Source: Apostichopus japonicus (Eukaryota; Echinodermata; Holothuroidea; Aspidochirotida; Stichopodidae). Taken from it: a stretch of DNA of 64,000 nt. Positions 24,037-36,290 of this stretch are shown piece after piece. Each line of letters starts with the position of its first letter. Within the stretch, counting starts at the first letter, position 1. The DNA lies in NCBI RefSeq assembly GCF_037975245.1, contig NC_092567.1:4720214-4784213 (forward strand), read 5' to 3'. Under the pieces are notes generated by a model that was not told where the DNA came from, made no database searches, and worked only from the letters and a program-made list of their open reading frames with translations. Position numbers and translations under genes: made by a program.

Positions 24037-25393
24037 CTATTAACCTTACTTACTTACCTAATCAGGGTTTAATGGGATGTCCTTTGTTCTGGAGTAAATA
24101 TCGTTGACTCAATCACTTTTAGTTTCAATAATATGGAAATCCTTCATTGTTATATTCAATCCTTGATAATTGGTTCCAGTATCGAATGGTCCTGGAATGG
24201 GTGGTGATGTCCAACTGTTTGGTTGAGGAAGTGTTGATGAACATACAACGCCATAGCAATAGATCAAGTCTTTCTAAATCTAAGGTCAATGTGACAGTAT
24301 CGACATTCCATTATACAAAACCAGTAAGTATATCCAAATTGTGCAGACATCAATCCGATATACAAAGATATTTGGAGGAACACATCCACTACTTCGTGTA
24401 TTACCGTGATCGCCGTGTTAAACCTGTCGTACAACTGATGTGCCATACGTTCTGATTTGAGCAATTGTATCACAGTTTCTATCGTTTACCTGTATTTGAA
24501 AGCTTTACTAAAATATGCGTCATTTCTGCAGGTAACGCAGTAACATAACAAATCTATTCATATGTATCCAACCGAGGTAGAGGTCATACTTTATACAATA
24601 TCAGGGAAACACCAGTTACTAAATGTATTCACTGATGGCGTGAAAGCGTTTGTAACGATTTTTTACGAATGCGCCTGTTTTAAGTAACGTTCATTGGTTA
24701 TGACACGCATTTTGAATACGGGACTGTTCAAATGAAAATTCGCTACATCAAACTTATTACGTTTTCTATTTAGAAGATATTCACATTTCACCCTACTGTG
24801 AAGTCCTTGCCTAGCTAAGTTGTAACTTGGATTAAGTTCTAGTTTCTAATTTGTACCCCGAAAATAATCTTACCTCTTGTCGACGAGGCACACGACAATT
24901 ACTCAACAATCGGCGTGTACATTTAACCTCGATCGTATATGTCAATGCGGAATCGCGCATAACAACGTATACTAACCATTGTTACCCCTTGTCCCTTTTG
25001 ACACTCAACTCTAGTGGTTCGCCTTGAATTTATATGATTCCACAACAACTGAGGGCATGATCTTATAGCTACCACGGTCCTTGTGAAGCTATACCTGAAC
25101 AATGGAATCTAGCTTAGTGGTACATTTCTCGATGTTTACCGCAAAAGTTTGAAATTTAGCATAATTATTCCGTATTAATATTCAATCAGCAGCTGCACAA
25201 AGTTCCTGTTTTCCATGATCTGAGTGATTTCAAACAAATGCTATTCAACTGTTTACACCAGTATTTATTTTATAAGTCATTTTTATAATAATGGTTAATA
25301 GGCTGTAAGTTACCTTTATTGAAGAAAAATCATGGGCCAGTCCAAGTCAATTACTGATGGGTTGTACTATGTTATTGATGTTAAAGTAGTCTA
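24037..25393. other. Unassigned AT-rich DNA
   Basis: No gene recognised. Overlapping frames at 24147-24473 on both strands have no family signature. Confidence 0.4.
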
Positions 25394-25683
25394 TACACAC
25401 TTAAAAATAATTGCTCAACATGGGGTAAAATGGACCACCTCTATGGTGTAAAAAGGGAACATGGTCAACAGATGTGTAAACTTTACACATTAATGCTTTG
25501 GCAAAGTTTTACCTTACTGTGGGGTAATATTTTACCACACAATGTGTAAATTATTTTACCAACTGAGCATTGTGTAAAATTTGCACAACAATGACCATGT
25601 TCCCTTTTGTACCCCATTTTGTGTACATTTTACCCATGTCAAGCAGGGCACTGGTTTTACCCTACAGTTGTGTAGTTTTTTTG

Positions 25684-25780
25684 CAAAACAGTTGTGTAAT
25701 ATTAGCACACCTTTCGGGGTTCCTTTTTTTTTACAAAACAGTTGTGTAATATAAGCACACCTTTTGGGGTTACTTTTACA
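25684..25780. repeat. 50-bp tandem pair in the left arm
   Basis: CAAAACAGTTGTGTAATATT with CACACCTTTCGGGG (from 25684) is repeated from 25734 with few differences. It is part of the GTGTAAA-rich left arm. Confidence 0.8.
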
Positions 25781-27101
25781 CACACACTTGTGTAAATAAT
25801 ATAATTTTATATATACTGTAAATGTTTCAAAATCGTGTCAAAAACATATACCTTTGAACAATTTGATATAACTTCCATACTTGCATATGCTTGCGTGTTA
25901 AGTAAGGTTGCAATAATTTTAAGACTTTAGTATATATGAACAAACATGGGAACAAACATTGGCTCTATGGCAAGGAAGCCTATGATCTCAGTGCAAGAAA
26001 ATAAAACACTTGTAACATCAAAATGAACTGATAAAATTTATTAAGACTTCTGTAAATAACTTTCAGCTTATCAGGAAAAATGAATTTTTCTCTCTTGCAT
26101 AAAACAGAACATGAAAATCATAGAAGTGAATACCATTACAGTATTAGCAGCAATGCAGCCACATATATAGGTTAATAATATTGTTCATAGTAGGCTAAAA
26201 TATTTTTTGTAGGGGAGCCATTGCATAATGTACTTTTCTTATTCTTAATTGTTTTTCTAATCAGGTTGGTGTGTGTGTGTGGGGGGGGGGGGGAGGGGGC
26301 TTTTTTTGACACCACTTGCTATGGGCTTGCATAATATCAACCCAAGTTTAGGTGAAAGACGAGTTAAGCTACATATCAAACAGGTGAAACATACACATGA
26401 CTTTTAAATCCTTGTGATATTTTATTCCTGGGGTATTTCCTGGATATCAATCTCACATAGCAATTATATAGCCAACAAAATCTACATTTTTTTAATTTGT
26501 TTGTGCCTAATGTTGACCTCATCAACGAGTTATTCAGAAAGTTTTCCAACATTCGGGCAATATTATTTAGAATTAATGTAAAGTGTATAATTACTATATA
26601 TGTTGGATAACCATGCTAGATGCTTAAAACCCTATGAAACTCAACTTTACTAAGCTGTCATATTTCTCAAAATTCTAACATATTTACATCGACAAATGTT
26701 ACAATGTATCATATAGTTGAGGTACTAAAACAGAACTTTGAAGAAACTTAACCATCCCTTATATGCTTTCACAGTTGTTGAATAAACCATAGTGGAGACC
26801 TCAAGTCCTTTAAAATCACCTATAAGCTGTGATATTTCACAAAAATCTAACATATAATAGAAAGAACTCAACACAAGTTTAAAAACACCAGAAAAATATC
26901 TATATGGAATGAAAGTAAAATCATCACTTATCTGTTATCACAGTTGTTCAATAAAACATGCTGGAGAACTAAAGCCCTGCAAAATTATCTATACGCAGTG
27001 ATCACGTATAATAGAAAGAACACAACACAACTTTGAAAACAACAGAAAATATCTATATAGGAACAGACTCAAATCATCACTTATATGTTAAACTGGGTAA
27101 A

Positions 27102-27240
27102 GTTTTACATACCCTTGTAACCTGAAGTAAATAGCAGCTAGAGGTCTAACATCTGTTTAGCTTTACATAACACAGGCCAATGGATACAAAGAGCGGGCCC
27201 ACTTCCAGTGCCTTCTCCTCAATGATGACGAAGAGCTTCT
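27102..27240 (-). pseudogene. Decayed duplicate of the terminal SAM-gene exon
   Basis: On the minus strand it reads KLFVIIEEKALEVG and then degenerates, with a stop inside the part matching LDLCY. It aligns with 27399-27532 of the intact exon: the words CTCAATGATGACGAAGAGCT and GGTCTAACATCTG are shared. It is a tandem duplicate, about 295 bp away, that has lost coding capacity. Confidence 0.55.
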
Positions 27241-27385
27241 AGAGCGGATTCCTTGTTAACAATGACGAAAATAATGCCATGTTGCTGACAGTGGTCTTAC
27301 ATAATTGATTTGAAATGATAGTATGCCCTGAATGCCCTGATAGACCCTGGTTCATTCGGTACTTGAATAGCATAAATGAGAGTGT

Positions 27386-27619
27386 CTAAAGCAGTTCATA
27401 CCCCCATACTGTAGCCTGAGGTGGATAGCAGAGGTCTAAAATCTGGTAAGCCTTGTAGCAGAGGTCAATTGCTGCAATAAGTGTGTCTACCACCATTGCC
27501 TTTCGCTCAATGATGACGAAGAGCTGCTGTGGCTGGCAGTAGTTGCCTCCCAAGATCAAAACGAATGGCTGTGTACGTCCATTAAATTGAGTCAAGTATT
27601 GCGCTAAGTTTACACCTTT
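27386..27619 (-). CDS. Terminal exon, SAMD3-like protein fragment
   Basis: Read on minus from a clean acceptor (CTTGTCTTTTCAG, bases 27620-27632) to a TAG at 27386-27388, giving 77 residues. It contains QPFVLILGG, then QLFVIIERKAM, then a helix with LIAAIDLCYKAYQILDLCYP and a final VWGYELL. I recognise this pattern (PFxLxxG, xxFVIxE, xxxAxDxxxKxxxxLxxxYP, VWxFL) from the C-terminal part of uncharacterised SAM-domain proteins of the SAMD3-like group in fish and invertebrates. Those usually continue a little past VWxFLQ, so the stop here may truncate it. Molecular function is unknown. Its frame (phase 0) does not fit exon 2, which ends in phase 1. Intervening exons are therefore missing, or the gene is broken. 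Confidence 0.55.
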   Translation of the reverse strand, partial: KGVNLAQYLTQFNGRTQPFVLILGGNYCQPQQLFVIIERKAMVVDTLIAAIDLCYKAYQILDLCYPPQATVWGYELL

Positions 27620-28756
27620 CTGAAAAGACAAGTTATTATATAAAATTTATATATATTGACCACAATCTGGGAAATATGTATAGGTAACCTTCCAGTTGTG
27701 TAGTTTTAAGACCAATGCTAGTAAAAAAGAAACAGGTTTCTTCAGGGGGAACTTCTACAACACACAGGTCATACTTGTCTCGACACCAAAAGGATTTGAA
27801 ATATTATTTAATATCTTCTTTTCCAGTCCTATGAAGATTCCTGGTATAATAAATTATCAAAGTCTAGAGGTACCATGGAAATGATATGTTAGTTCTGGCC
27901 AAATTAAGGGCAACTTATTTTGGTAGTATATTACAGTAACATAGCCAGGTTCTGACAATGGGCGAGTTATGGGGTATGAGTCAAAGGGGCACTGAAACTA
28001 TCAGGAAATTTCCCTTAAAAGAGGGTATCCCCATGCAACCCTCACCCATGGTTACTACTAGTTCATTTTTGTGATGGTATTTCCTTTTGAGGAAGAGGCA
28101 TATTCCGCACCCACCCCATTTGACAACCATGCAGGTGCTCCAGGGTTAACAGTCTATTTTATTTAGTGGAACTGATTACTATGAGCATAAATGCAGTATT
28201 TCAGGGCATTTATACTGTAGTACAGTAATACCTTTGATGATTGCCTGTGGCATCAGAACCATTACTTGAGTAATATTGCAACATTTACATATTGACCTCA
28301 ATCTGTGACAACATCAATGCTATGTACACCAAAAACAATTGATTACAAGTTACTACGGGCCATCTACTAGCATGATATATCATGCCATCTTCTGAAATGA
28401 GGCCCACCACTCAGAATTATGTCACAATAACATTGACAAACATGATAACCAAAAAGATCATACAAAGTTTGGATATAATGTGACCTTTGGGTGCAGAATC
28501 ATTGTTATTGAAATATTTTGACCTCTGACCCAATACGTTAACTGATATTTACGATGAGATCGATGAACACCATACACAATAATATCTTTAAGTAACAAAG
28601 GGCGATCACCCATTGTTGAGTTATCACGTAACAAAGCCAAGCATCACACTCACTCATGCATACACAGTACACGTACATATGCACATGGACCTGAACACAT
28701 ATACTATTCCGTGTGCAGCAAGGAATCGAACCTGTGTTGAACAATGATATTATTAC

Positions 28757-28885
28757 CTTCTGAAAGAGAGTTGCACCTTAGGTTGTAGTGATGTTTAAAC
28801 TTTAAACGAAGACCGAGTTTGGGGATTATCTGTGTTATGCTCTCGTCATCCAGTAACTCAAATACTTCATCATCAATCCTGTGAG
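28757..28885 (-). CDS. SAM-domain exon 2
   Basis: A 129-nt exon on minus, with acceptor TAATTTCCACAG just before 28885 and donor GAAG|GTAATA at 28757. Joined in phase to exon 1 (G|CT gives Ala) it encodes a region containing DDEVFELLDDE, then ITQIIPKLGLRLKFK. This is the second half of a SAM (sterile alpha motif) domain: the signature LxxLxxxDLxxLIPxxGxRxKL is clear. SAM domains mediate protein-protein oligomerisation. The splice sites, matching phase and unbroken frame make this a real or recently real exon. Confidence 0.7.
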
Positions 28886-29299
28886 CTGTGGAAATTAGAG
28901 GGAAAATATTTTCCATATAACACTGTTACAAAGCTTAATAACAGTAATGACAAAGGACATGTTGCATATTAGGAAATTGCTTCCGTAAAATGAACATTCA
29001 TGGATATTGCAATCAGCACATATTATTCTAGACATAAAAAACAACCAGAGAATGTAAACATTTTATTGTGAAATAAAAAAAAATGCAGAGATATTAATGT
29101 GCTTACTGCTTAGCCCACTCATTAACATAACTTATTTTCTTCAGGTAAAAGTCAACTGCGTTCAAAGGTTAAACACTAACATCATTATTTTATTAAGCCA
29201 CCATGGACCAAGGTCTTGGTTGGAATGTAGGCTTCTTGTAGGCTACCTTCATGTTACAAACCCACATATCAAATATCAGATCTGTCCAAGCTTCCCTTC

Positions 29300-29545
29300 T
29301 TGAGATATCAGGTTTAGTAGTTTTCACAATTTAACCTCTGATGACCCCAAATGACCATTGACCTCCCCAAAAATCAGTGCGCTTCTTGTCCCTAATGTGG
29401 TCACGTACACACCAAACATGAGAAGTCCAAAATTCCCTTCTTGAAATACTGTGTTTACAAGCTTGGCAGCACAAACACACACATACGCCATTATGATTGC
29501 AAAGCATACTATTTTCATCACAACTAACAAAGCTTGTGTTACCAT
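29300..29545. repeat. TGACCCCAAATGACC-type dispersed repeat
   Basis: Contains the chain TGACCCCAAATGACC, ACCAAACATGAGAAGTCC, CCCTTCTTGAAATACTG and ACACACACATACGCCATTAT. This resembles a dispersed repeat common in marine invertebrate genomes and related in wording to the first 560 bp of the window. It sits in intron 1 of the SAM-domain gene. The minus-strand frame here is not a gene. Confidence 0.45.
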
Positions 29546-30150
29546 TTGGCCCTAACGTATGAGAGCCAGGGTCTTGGTTGACTACTGCAGGATCATAGTG
29601 AGGCTTATTTTAATGGATATGCTAGTCATAATGGGTCATTGCCTGGCCTTAAACCTAATATTCAACTGGTAATGTTAGCCTAGGCTGTATCGCTTGCCTA
29701 TTTGTAGTGTTGGTTAAGGAGACCTATCAGTATATAAATGTAGAATTGGCTTGGGCCTTAAGCATAAGCCAAAGCTAGGATGGTTAAACGTAGGCCAACG
29801 TTATACGTAACCTAAGTTACTCTCATACGTGAGTAATATCTTTAGTACGAACAAGATGGTTATGTGCACTACCTAGTCTCTATGGGCATGAAAAGAGAAT
29901 CTAGAGAGGAACGAAAGGCTATATATGTATGCTTGGCGCTTACTATTAGAAATAGCTTAGCCTAACGTTGGACCTTGCACTAACATTTAGTCGTAACGTT
30001 AAACAAGAGTGAGGCCTAGGCGACGAGTATATGCCGTTTAAAACAGTTTTCGTTCAGTATTCAACGGTGAAATTGTAGTTCAAGACTTATTGAAATATTA
30101 TTCTTTCCGCATAAAAGGTTAGTACTGATGCCCGAAATACACCATCCTAC

Positions 30151-30232
30151 CTTCTAATTGTGGCTTCAGTTCCGCTAGGCCAATGTTTTCCAGAAATTGT
30201 GAAACGACCATCGAACTTTTAGTGGCTTCCAT
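30151..30232 (-). CDS. SAM-domain exon 1 with start codon
   Basis: On minus the ATG at 30232 opens MEATKSSMVVSQFLENIGLA and continues ELKPQLE, ending in phase 1 at donor GAAG|GTAGGA (30151). The text VxQFLENIGLxxLKPxLE is the first half of a SAM domain (helices 1-2) and continues exactly into exon 2 (28757-28885), so the two exons together make one complete SAM fold of about 60 residues. The ATG is the first in frame and lies about 50 bp inside the right GTGTAAA-rich arm, which would thus hold the promoter or 5' UTR. No upstream exon is needed. Confidence 0.65.
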
Positions 30233-30522
30233 GTTGTCGTTCTGCAAGCAGCGCCCGGTATGAAAGCGTGTTTACACATCAAAGTTGTAACATAAATGTA
30301 TTTTACCCAGTGCAGTGCAACAAATTACACCGGTATTTTGTTTTACCGGTAGAAAGGGGCAAACTGGTCCTTTTTTTTACACAATACGCATTTGTAAATC
30401 ATTACACCTGTGTCTGTGTCGCCTGATATACATGTTTTACTCAGCGTTGTGTAAAAATTGCACAACTCTTTACCCCTCACTTTTATACCCCGTTAACTTT
30501 TACACATTGTTTTTACTGTGTA

Positions 30523-33500
30523 GGCTTGTAAGAAGTAAGTTGTTCTGGTTGTTGAAGATTTGACCAAATACAATGATGTCAAACAAAACTGAAAAGAGTA
30601 GTAACAGTTGTAGCCAGGTACATTTATCCGAGTACCAAGAACTTTTAAGTACTTGAGGTTCCCGAGAACCCAGGTATCCTAGCCCGATGACTGACTTTTT
30701 AGGATCCGTGCACCGAGTACCATTTTTCGAATACAGTATTCTATATAAAGTATACAGTACCGAGTACGAATTATACTATTTCATACAAGTATTTGGTATG
30801 TTAAATATACAAGAACCTAATATTTATAACTGTTTCCGGTGTTAATTATTAGTAAATGATATTTACCAGTCGAATATGAAGACAATGCTCGTGTCTTGTT
30901 ATTGTTTGACACATTTTCAAATGTAAAATGTCTTAAAATGATGGGTTAATATGGGTGCAAGTGCCATATTAATACTACAAACATGCTATAAATTGGTATA
31001 TGTTAGAAACATATATACATCACTTATGCTTCCATTGTTTATGCTATATGTACTGTACTTGGTAATATAGTCGGCTATTCTGCTGCAGTAGAAACACAGG
31101 AGTACGGTGACATAACAGAGTAATAAAAATCATCGATCACTTATAATAACTACCTGCTGTAACGTCAGTATTTCGAAACTGTTTGTTTTACATAACTCGT
31201 CACGAACGATTACCAGCACTTTGAATCGAGTACTTAAGCATCAGAGTGCGGGAGCGAACGAATGAATACCAAGTACTGTTCACCTAGTGCGAGTACCGAT
31301 CATTTGAAAAAAAAAGATGTTTGAATGCCACTCGAGTGTCGGGTGCTTTTTGAGTACTACAACACTAGAAAATAGCTTCTTGACAATACTTTACCAGTTT
31401 TTGTAATTATTTTTAGTTTACTAATGCTTGGCACAAATTTTAATTACAGACACAAACAAAAGGACCTTGGAAACGCCAAATCTCTCCCGAAATTAAAAAA
31501 CACTGATACCGATACGGTCAAACTTCTTTAAGTCGTACTTACTATTGAGGAACTGATAAATGTAATTTTAAAGTAAAATATCTTGTTTTTCAATCGGATT
31601 TATTAGACAAACCAAGACAAAACTGATCAGCAATTAATTGAACACATTTTATGTTCTTGTTAGGATCATCTTATTTGCAAACCGCTACGTAGAACTGATC
31701 AGTTAGTAATAATGAATGATATTTTAACGCTTCTTTGATATATTATTATCAATGAAAAAACAGACCGTGAGTGGTTTGAGTAGATCACTAAGCTACTTCC
31801 AAATAATTATGATGAAAGTCCGACTAAATTGAAGGGAAGAGGCTGTCGAAAACTTTTGTTTTCGAGGGCGCTAGACCTTTTTTTGCGGAATGGTCACGCT
31901 ATTAATTCTGAAATGTCAGAGTTTGCTCCACGATCACATTATGAATAATGCAATTCAATTAAAATTTCGTTACAACTGACACAATCTTCCAGATTTTTCA
32001 TAAGTTAACGGCAGTTTGCGAGAACTTTGAAAGATTCTATTCGAATTTGAAATTTCGTCGACCTTCTCAAATATCCAAACACAGAAGACGCGTGAACAAT
32101 ATACGGTTTTACGAGAATAGAGACAGAAATATAGAACTCCGTAATATTGAAATGTTTTGTTTTCTACCTTGTTCCGGATCACGATAACTTTTTTTATTAT
32201 CTTAGCCTCTTACCTGTTTTCAATCTTTCCTAAGTCTGCAACTACGAGGTAAAATAAGACCGGACCAGTTAAATTTTGACGGTTAACCGGTTAATTATTT
32301 TATTGAAACATGTTAATTCTTGCTCATGCCCATATGTCATTAATGTGATCAATATTCGCCTTTAAAACGTTTCTTGTGTTACTTTTTGTATAATACAGGA
32401 CTGTGTGACATGTTAGAGATCTTCTTGATGATTTCGGTAATTAATCCAACAATAACAGTGTTGTATATACTGTACGTTATTTATTAAACAACCCTTCCAC
32501 GAAGATTGCAAACGGTCGTGTATTTTTACGTCATGCTGGCATCTTCTGATGAAAATGGTAAAAGAAGTTATCACGCTGATAACTGACTATGATAGTTAGT
32601 CAGGGATAATTCCTCATTCAATGTACAGAGGATATATCACGTGACCGATTTCAAATGACAACCTTAAGAAACGGGTTAAAATCGTATACATTTGTTACCT
32701 GAAGCGCCTCAGTCGTTACACTACATTTGATTTGTTTATTGATATATTGTCATGCTCTGCGCCTTTCCACTTTTATACGTCATTTGATGATCACTTACTG
32801 CTAAACAATACTTTATCGTTTTTCCTCTCAACCAGATTCCGTCTGCTCAGTTTGGTCAAAAAAAGAAGAAGTGTATGTAGCGTAATATCAGACCGCATTG
32901 AGGAATCTCATTAAGACCTCCTACTATACTAACTTAACAAACAGATGTAAAGAGCTGATAACTTCAACATGGTCCCGTGATGGTGAATAAAATTCAATTC
33001 GAACAAAACAATTCAAGACTTTCATAAGCCTCTTCTTTGACGTATCGTATGTGATAGTGTACTATAATTCACGATTTTTTGTGTGTCTTTATTTATGTAT
33101 TCAAAAACCGACAATGATAACATTTTATATCACCTTCACACAAATGTTCCCACCAAGATCTACTTCCAATCTACACAACACCCTTTCCACCGAACTGTCA
33201 TGAAAATAGTATGCTCCTGGTTATAAACCACGTCCAATGTTTCCATAGTAACAGCAGCAGTTGATTTCAGAAGTCGATATTTTAATATAACAACCTCCAT
33301 CGTAATTCGATCCGGACGGGATCATGGACTTACAATCGTGATGTAACAAACCAAACCATTTTAACGAGGAACTCAAATAGATACATTCAAACCCTAATAC
33401 ATCTCTTATATATCATTTCTCATACAAGAATAAATAGGTTTCCGATAGATGTATCTGTTTCCTTTATATCGTAGTGAAATGCATGAATTTCTTAAAATAG

Positions 33501-33575
33501 TGTGTCATTTTACCACGTATACCCAAATACAAACATCATTCATTTACGATAATCTATTTTTTGGCAGGGATTGCG
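30523..33575. other. Unassigned AT-rich DNA
   Basis: Repeated GAGTACC/GTACTCG words at 30.6-31.4 kb hint at a very old repeat, but no boundary is visible. No gene recognised. Confidence 0.4.
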
Positions 33576-34415
33576 AAGGGGGGGGGGGTATACAAAAGAG
33601 GTACTTTCGAATGACATATTTCTAAATTTAACAATGAAACGACATTACAAACATGTAAAGGTTCAGGCTTTTTCTTAACCAGTTTCCAAAAAACTGGATG
33701 GGAACGTACCAAGGTTGAGTTTTTTTTGTCCCAAACAGGTTTGCAATTGTGTGTAAATAGTCGCTCATGATTGGTCGGAAGTTTTGTCATCACCATAGAA
33801 ACCTGGTACTTCGCGGTAAGCAAAATGTCTGAATCAGTTCGTTGCAACGAAGGTTTAACCGTTCAAAATATCCCGAATCTTTTCGTAAGTATATGTAGAT
33901 ATCTTTGGAATTGGTTTAGACATATTTAGCACACTAGTTTGTTAGATTGTATGATCTACTATATCCATGTTTGATCGAAGTTTTCTGTGAAGGCATTTAT
34001 CGATAACATAGCACAATGCACGTAACAGTTTTGTACAGGGTGCATCACACATACGCTGTAGGCCTATGTGTATTAAAACTGTGTACACAGTGCAGCGACG
34101 GAAGTATACCATACTGTACACTATACAGTATGGACATTTAAGAACTGTGTTGTGATGCAAAAACAGTTCAGCTCTAAATACCCCCTCCCCCACCCAACTC
34201 CCTTCCCCATTCTGGAACCACTTCTTAATATCGGTCAGAACTTTTGTCGAGATGGCAGGATTGCTTATTAAGTAGCTTGTGTCTATACTTTGACTCAACA
34301 AAAAGGACCAACTTCCTCTCCACCAAAATCAATTCTTCCAAGGATAGCAGTCATTGATGACGGATACCCAGCATTCTTCACCCTCACTTGAGCTTCGGCC
34401 TATCCTGTTCATTCC
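33576..34415. other. G tract and unassigned DNA
   Basis: A G run near 33580-33590 is followed by a 97-codon minus-strand frame. That frame includes a CAAACAGGTTTGCAATTG phrase related to the repeated GCAAACCTGTTTGGGA text at 37.0 and 37.4 kb, so it is repeat-derived. No gene called. Confidence 0.4.
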
Positions 34416-34484
34416 CAGGTGGGTATCCAGGGGGGCGTTGGGGGCGCGCGCCCTCCGGGTAAGGAAAAGAGGAGAAAAAAAAGT

Positions 34485-34574
34485 GAAGAAAAAAGGGAAA
34501 AGGAGGGGGGGGGGGAAAGAAAAGGAGGAGAGGAAGGAAGGGAAAAGAAAAAGAAAAAAGAGAGAAAAAGGAAA
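34485..34574 (+). repeat. 90-nt uninterrupted polypurine tract
   Basis: Every base from 34485 to 34574 is A or G, including a G run at about 34505-34515. The T at 34484 and C at 34575 bound it, and purine-rich sequence extends beyond on both sides. The overlapping open frames (Lys/Glu/Arg on +, Phe/Leu/Pro/Ser on -) are by-products. Confidence 0.95.
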
Positions 34575-35061
34575 CAAGGAGGGAGTAGAAGATAGCCAAG
34601 ACCTCGGGAAGAGAAAGAGGAACAGTCATAGTTAAAGCGCTGATCCCTATAATATACACAGGGTAGCCAGTGACAGATCAAGGATTACGGAGGGGGTGTG
34701 CGCCTCACCCTACCCCTTACACCGACAACTCCATTTTTGACGTTTCCATTTTTCCTCTCTCACTAATGTATCTACATAAATACTATATATGGTCTAACAT
34801 AACGCGTGTGTGTGTTTATGGACGCCTTAAACAATTATACAATTGTGCTATATGGAACCAACTGTGGCTGGTCTTGAACTCGACCGAGTCGTCGGGGTAC
34901 ATGACGCATTTCGGTGAGGGGGCGACCGCCCCCCCCCCGAGCAAATTTTCTTTATGACATCGCTAGTAATTTCAAAATAGACAATGCTTAGATGCAACTT
35001 ACAAGGCCTGGGAAGTGTCATTTCCAGCGATCTGGGAGGAATTTTCGGCTAAAATTTTTCT

Positions 35062-35105
35062 TGTACGCTTCGCGCCAACTTATGGTGGCGCTTCGCTTAG
35101 ATAGT
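35062..35105 (+). repeat. 44-bp conserved module, copy C
   Basis: Begins TGTACGCTTCGCGCCAAC and ends CTTCGCTTAGATAGT, with C-to-T changes relative to copies A, B and D. By analogy its element should end near CACTCCTG at about 35154. A possible left end is CAGGGTAGCC or CAGTGACAGATC at about 34658-34668, but I see no TSD. Confidence 0.8.
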
Positions 35106-35255
35106 TTGCCTACAGGCTTCGCCCCTTCCTTGGCAATTACTCGCTACACTCCTGTTCGAATTTGTAAAGCAAAGAGCAGATATAACATTATATCAGTAAG
35201 CATTGAAATGCATGTTCCACAATGAACAGCCTCAAAAACTGTCTATGGGTGTAGT

Positions 35256-35790
35256 TAAAGGCGTAGGAGCCCAATTGGATTTGGGGGCTGTAATGACTTG
35301 CCCGAAAAAAAGCCAAATTTTTTCGCGCCCCAAGCGCGTTCAACATATCAATGCCAATATCATATAAGCAAGCATCGGTCATTACAGTGCATGGCATCGT
35401 GTACCTTACGGTCCGTGAAAGTTGCACAGTATACCGCCAAATGCTATGTAAACAAGCAAATGTCTTATGTAGATGGAGAAAAATCATACAGATCCATTTA
35501 TGTCAAAACTCTCTTTTACAGTATAGTCGGCCAAGCTTACAACTTTATTTTAATTACCAAGGAGATCATTTTTAAGCTATTCATTGCTATTTATTTTTCT
35601 TTCAGTAGGTGCCCGAAAAAGATGGGGAAAATTTGGTTGCGGGGGGGGGGGGGGGGGGGAGGGGGCTGCAGCCACTGCCTCCTACGGGACCTACGCCTAT
35701 GTGTGTAGTGTTCGGTTTCGATATACCTGATATCGGAAATATCTGCTATTTTTCATTTCCTTCAACAAAGTTTTATAATAGCCATTATAA
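35256..35790. repeat. AGGCGTAGGAGCC / CCTACGCCTATG repeat, member 1
   Basis: Left side TAAAGGCGTAGGAGCC (35256), right side CCTACGGGACCTACGCCTATG-like (to 35701) with a G run of about 19 at 35641-35659. The text after 35701, TGTGTAGTGTTCGGTTTCG followed by AAATATCTG and ATTTCC, is also present right of the related repeat at 40.34 kb. The family therefore continues to about 35790. The apparent 8-bp flank match (GGTGTAGT/TGTGTAGT) is probably part of the family rather than a TSD. Confidence 0.5.
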
Positions 35791-36290
35791 GAGGTTGCAA
35801 TATTTCTACACCAAGAAATTAACTGTGTCTGAATTTTCGAAAACTTCCTCACCAACATTCTTCATCATACTTTCCTCTACTCGTGCAACTTTGACCTGTC
35901 TGTTAGGGGTTCAAGGAGGTTTTTCTATATTGCTTGTCCATAGATTGAATTTTGTGCAACATTATAGGTATGCTTTGAAGTGATTTTATTCACGAGAAAT
36001 GTGAATTTTCAAATTCTGAACAAATAATGGGCTTAAAACCTTCAAAAGTGGGGCTTTCGGATATTGTGAGCCGTGACGTACAATCACCTACAAAAGCAAT
36101 GATCCATAGGACATGCAATCAGGTCGAACATCATGTGTAACTGGTGAAAATCTTCAAAAAGGTTATGGATGGAAAAAACTTTTGGGAAATACTTGTTTCT
36201 CAGGCAAAAGTGTACATCTGGTTGGTCATTTTCAAGCCCGAGAAGTGCTATTTCCGGTGATCTGGGGGGTATCAAAACCAGAAATTTTCT

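Larger units (their letters stand above)
25394..30522 (-). mobile_element. Putative foldback-type element carrying a SAM-domain gene
   Basis: Both edges are dense in GTGTAAA/TTTACAC words (25394-25800 and about 30280-30522). The outer edges are loosely inverted: TACACACTTAAAAATAA on the left, and TACACAGTAAAAACAA when the right edge is read on the minus strand, each followed by a GGGGTA block. The left arm also folds on itself: a 17-bp sequence starting AAAAGGGAACATGG (25451-25467) is perfectly inverted at 25592-25608. Between the arms lie three minus-strand exons of a SAM-domain gene. Only a TA dinucleotide is shared at the edges, so the TSD and superfamily are not established. An alternative is two independent insertions of the same arm repeat. 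Confidence 0.4.

Noticed and set aside
28715-28745. GGTTCGATTCC on the minus strand, like a tRNA B box
   Set aside because: No A box at the right distance and no cloverleaf. It lies next to a SAM-domain exon. A tRNA or tRNA-derived SINE is not supported.
34329-34681. Lys/Glu/Arg-rich plus frame and Phe/Leu/Pro-rich minus frames
   Set aside because: By-products of the polypurine tract inside a transposon.
35248-35709. Apparent 8-bp TSD GGTGTAGT/TGTGTAGT
   Set aside because: The right-hand octamer also follows the related repeat at 40.34 kb, so it is part of the repeat family rather than a target-site duplication.
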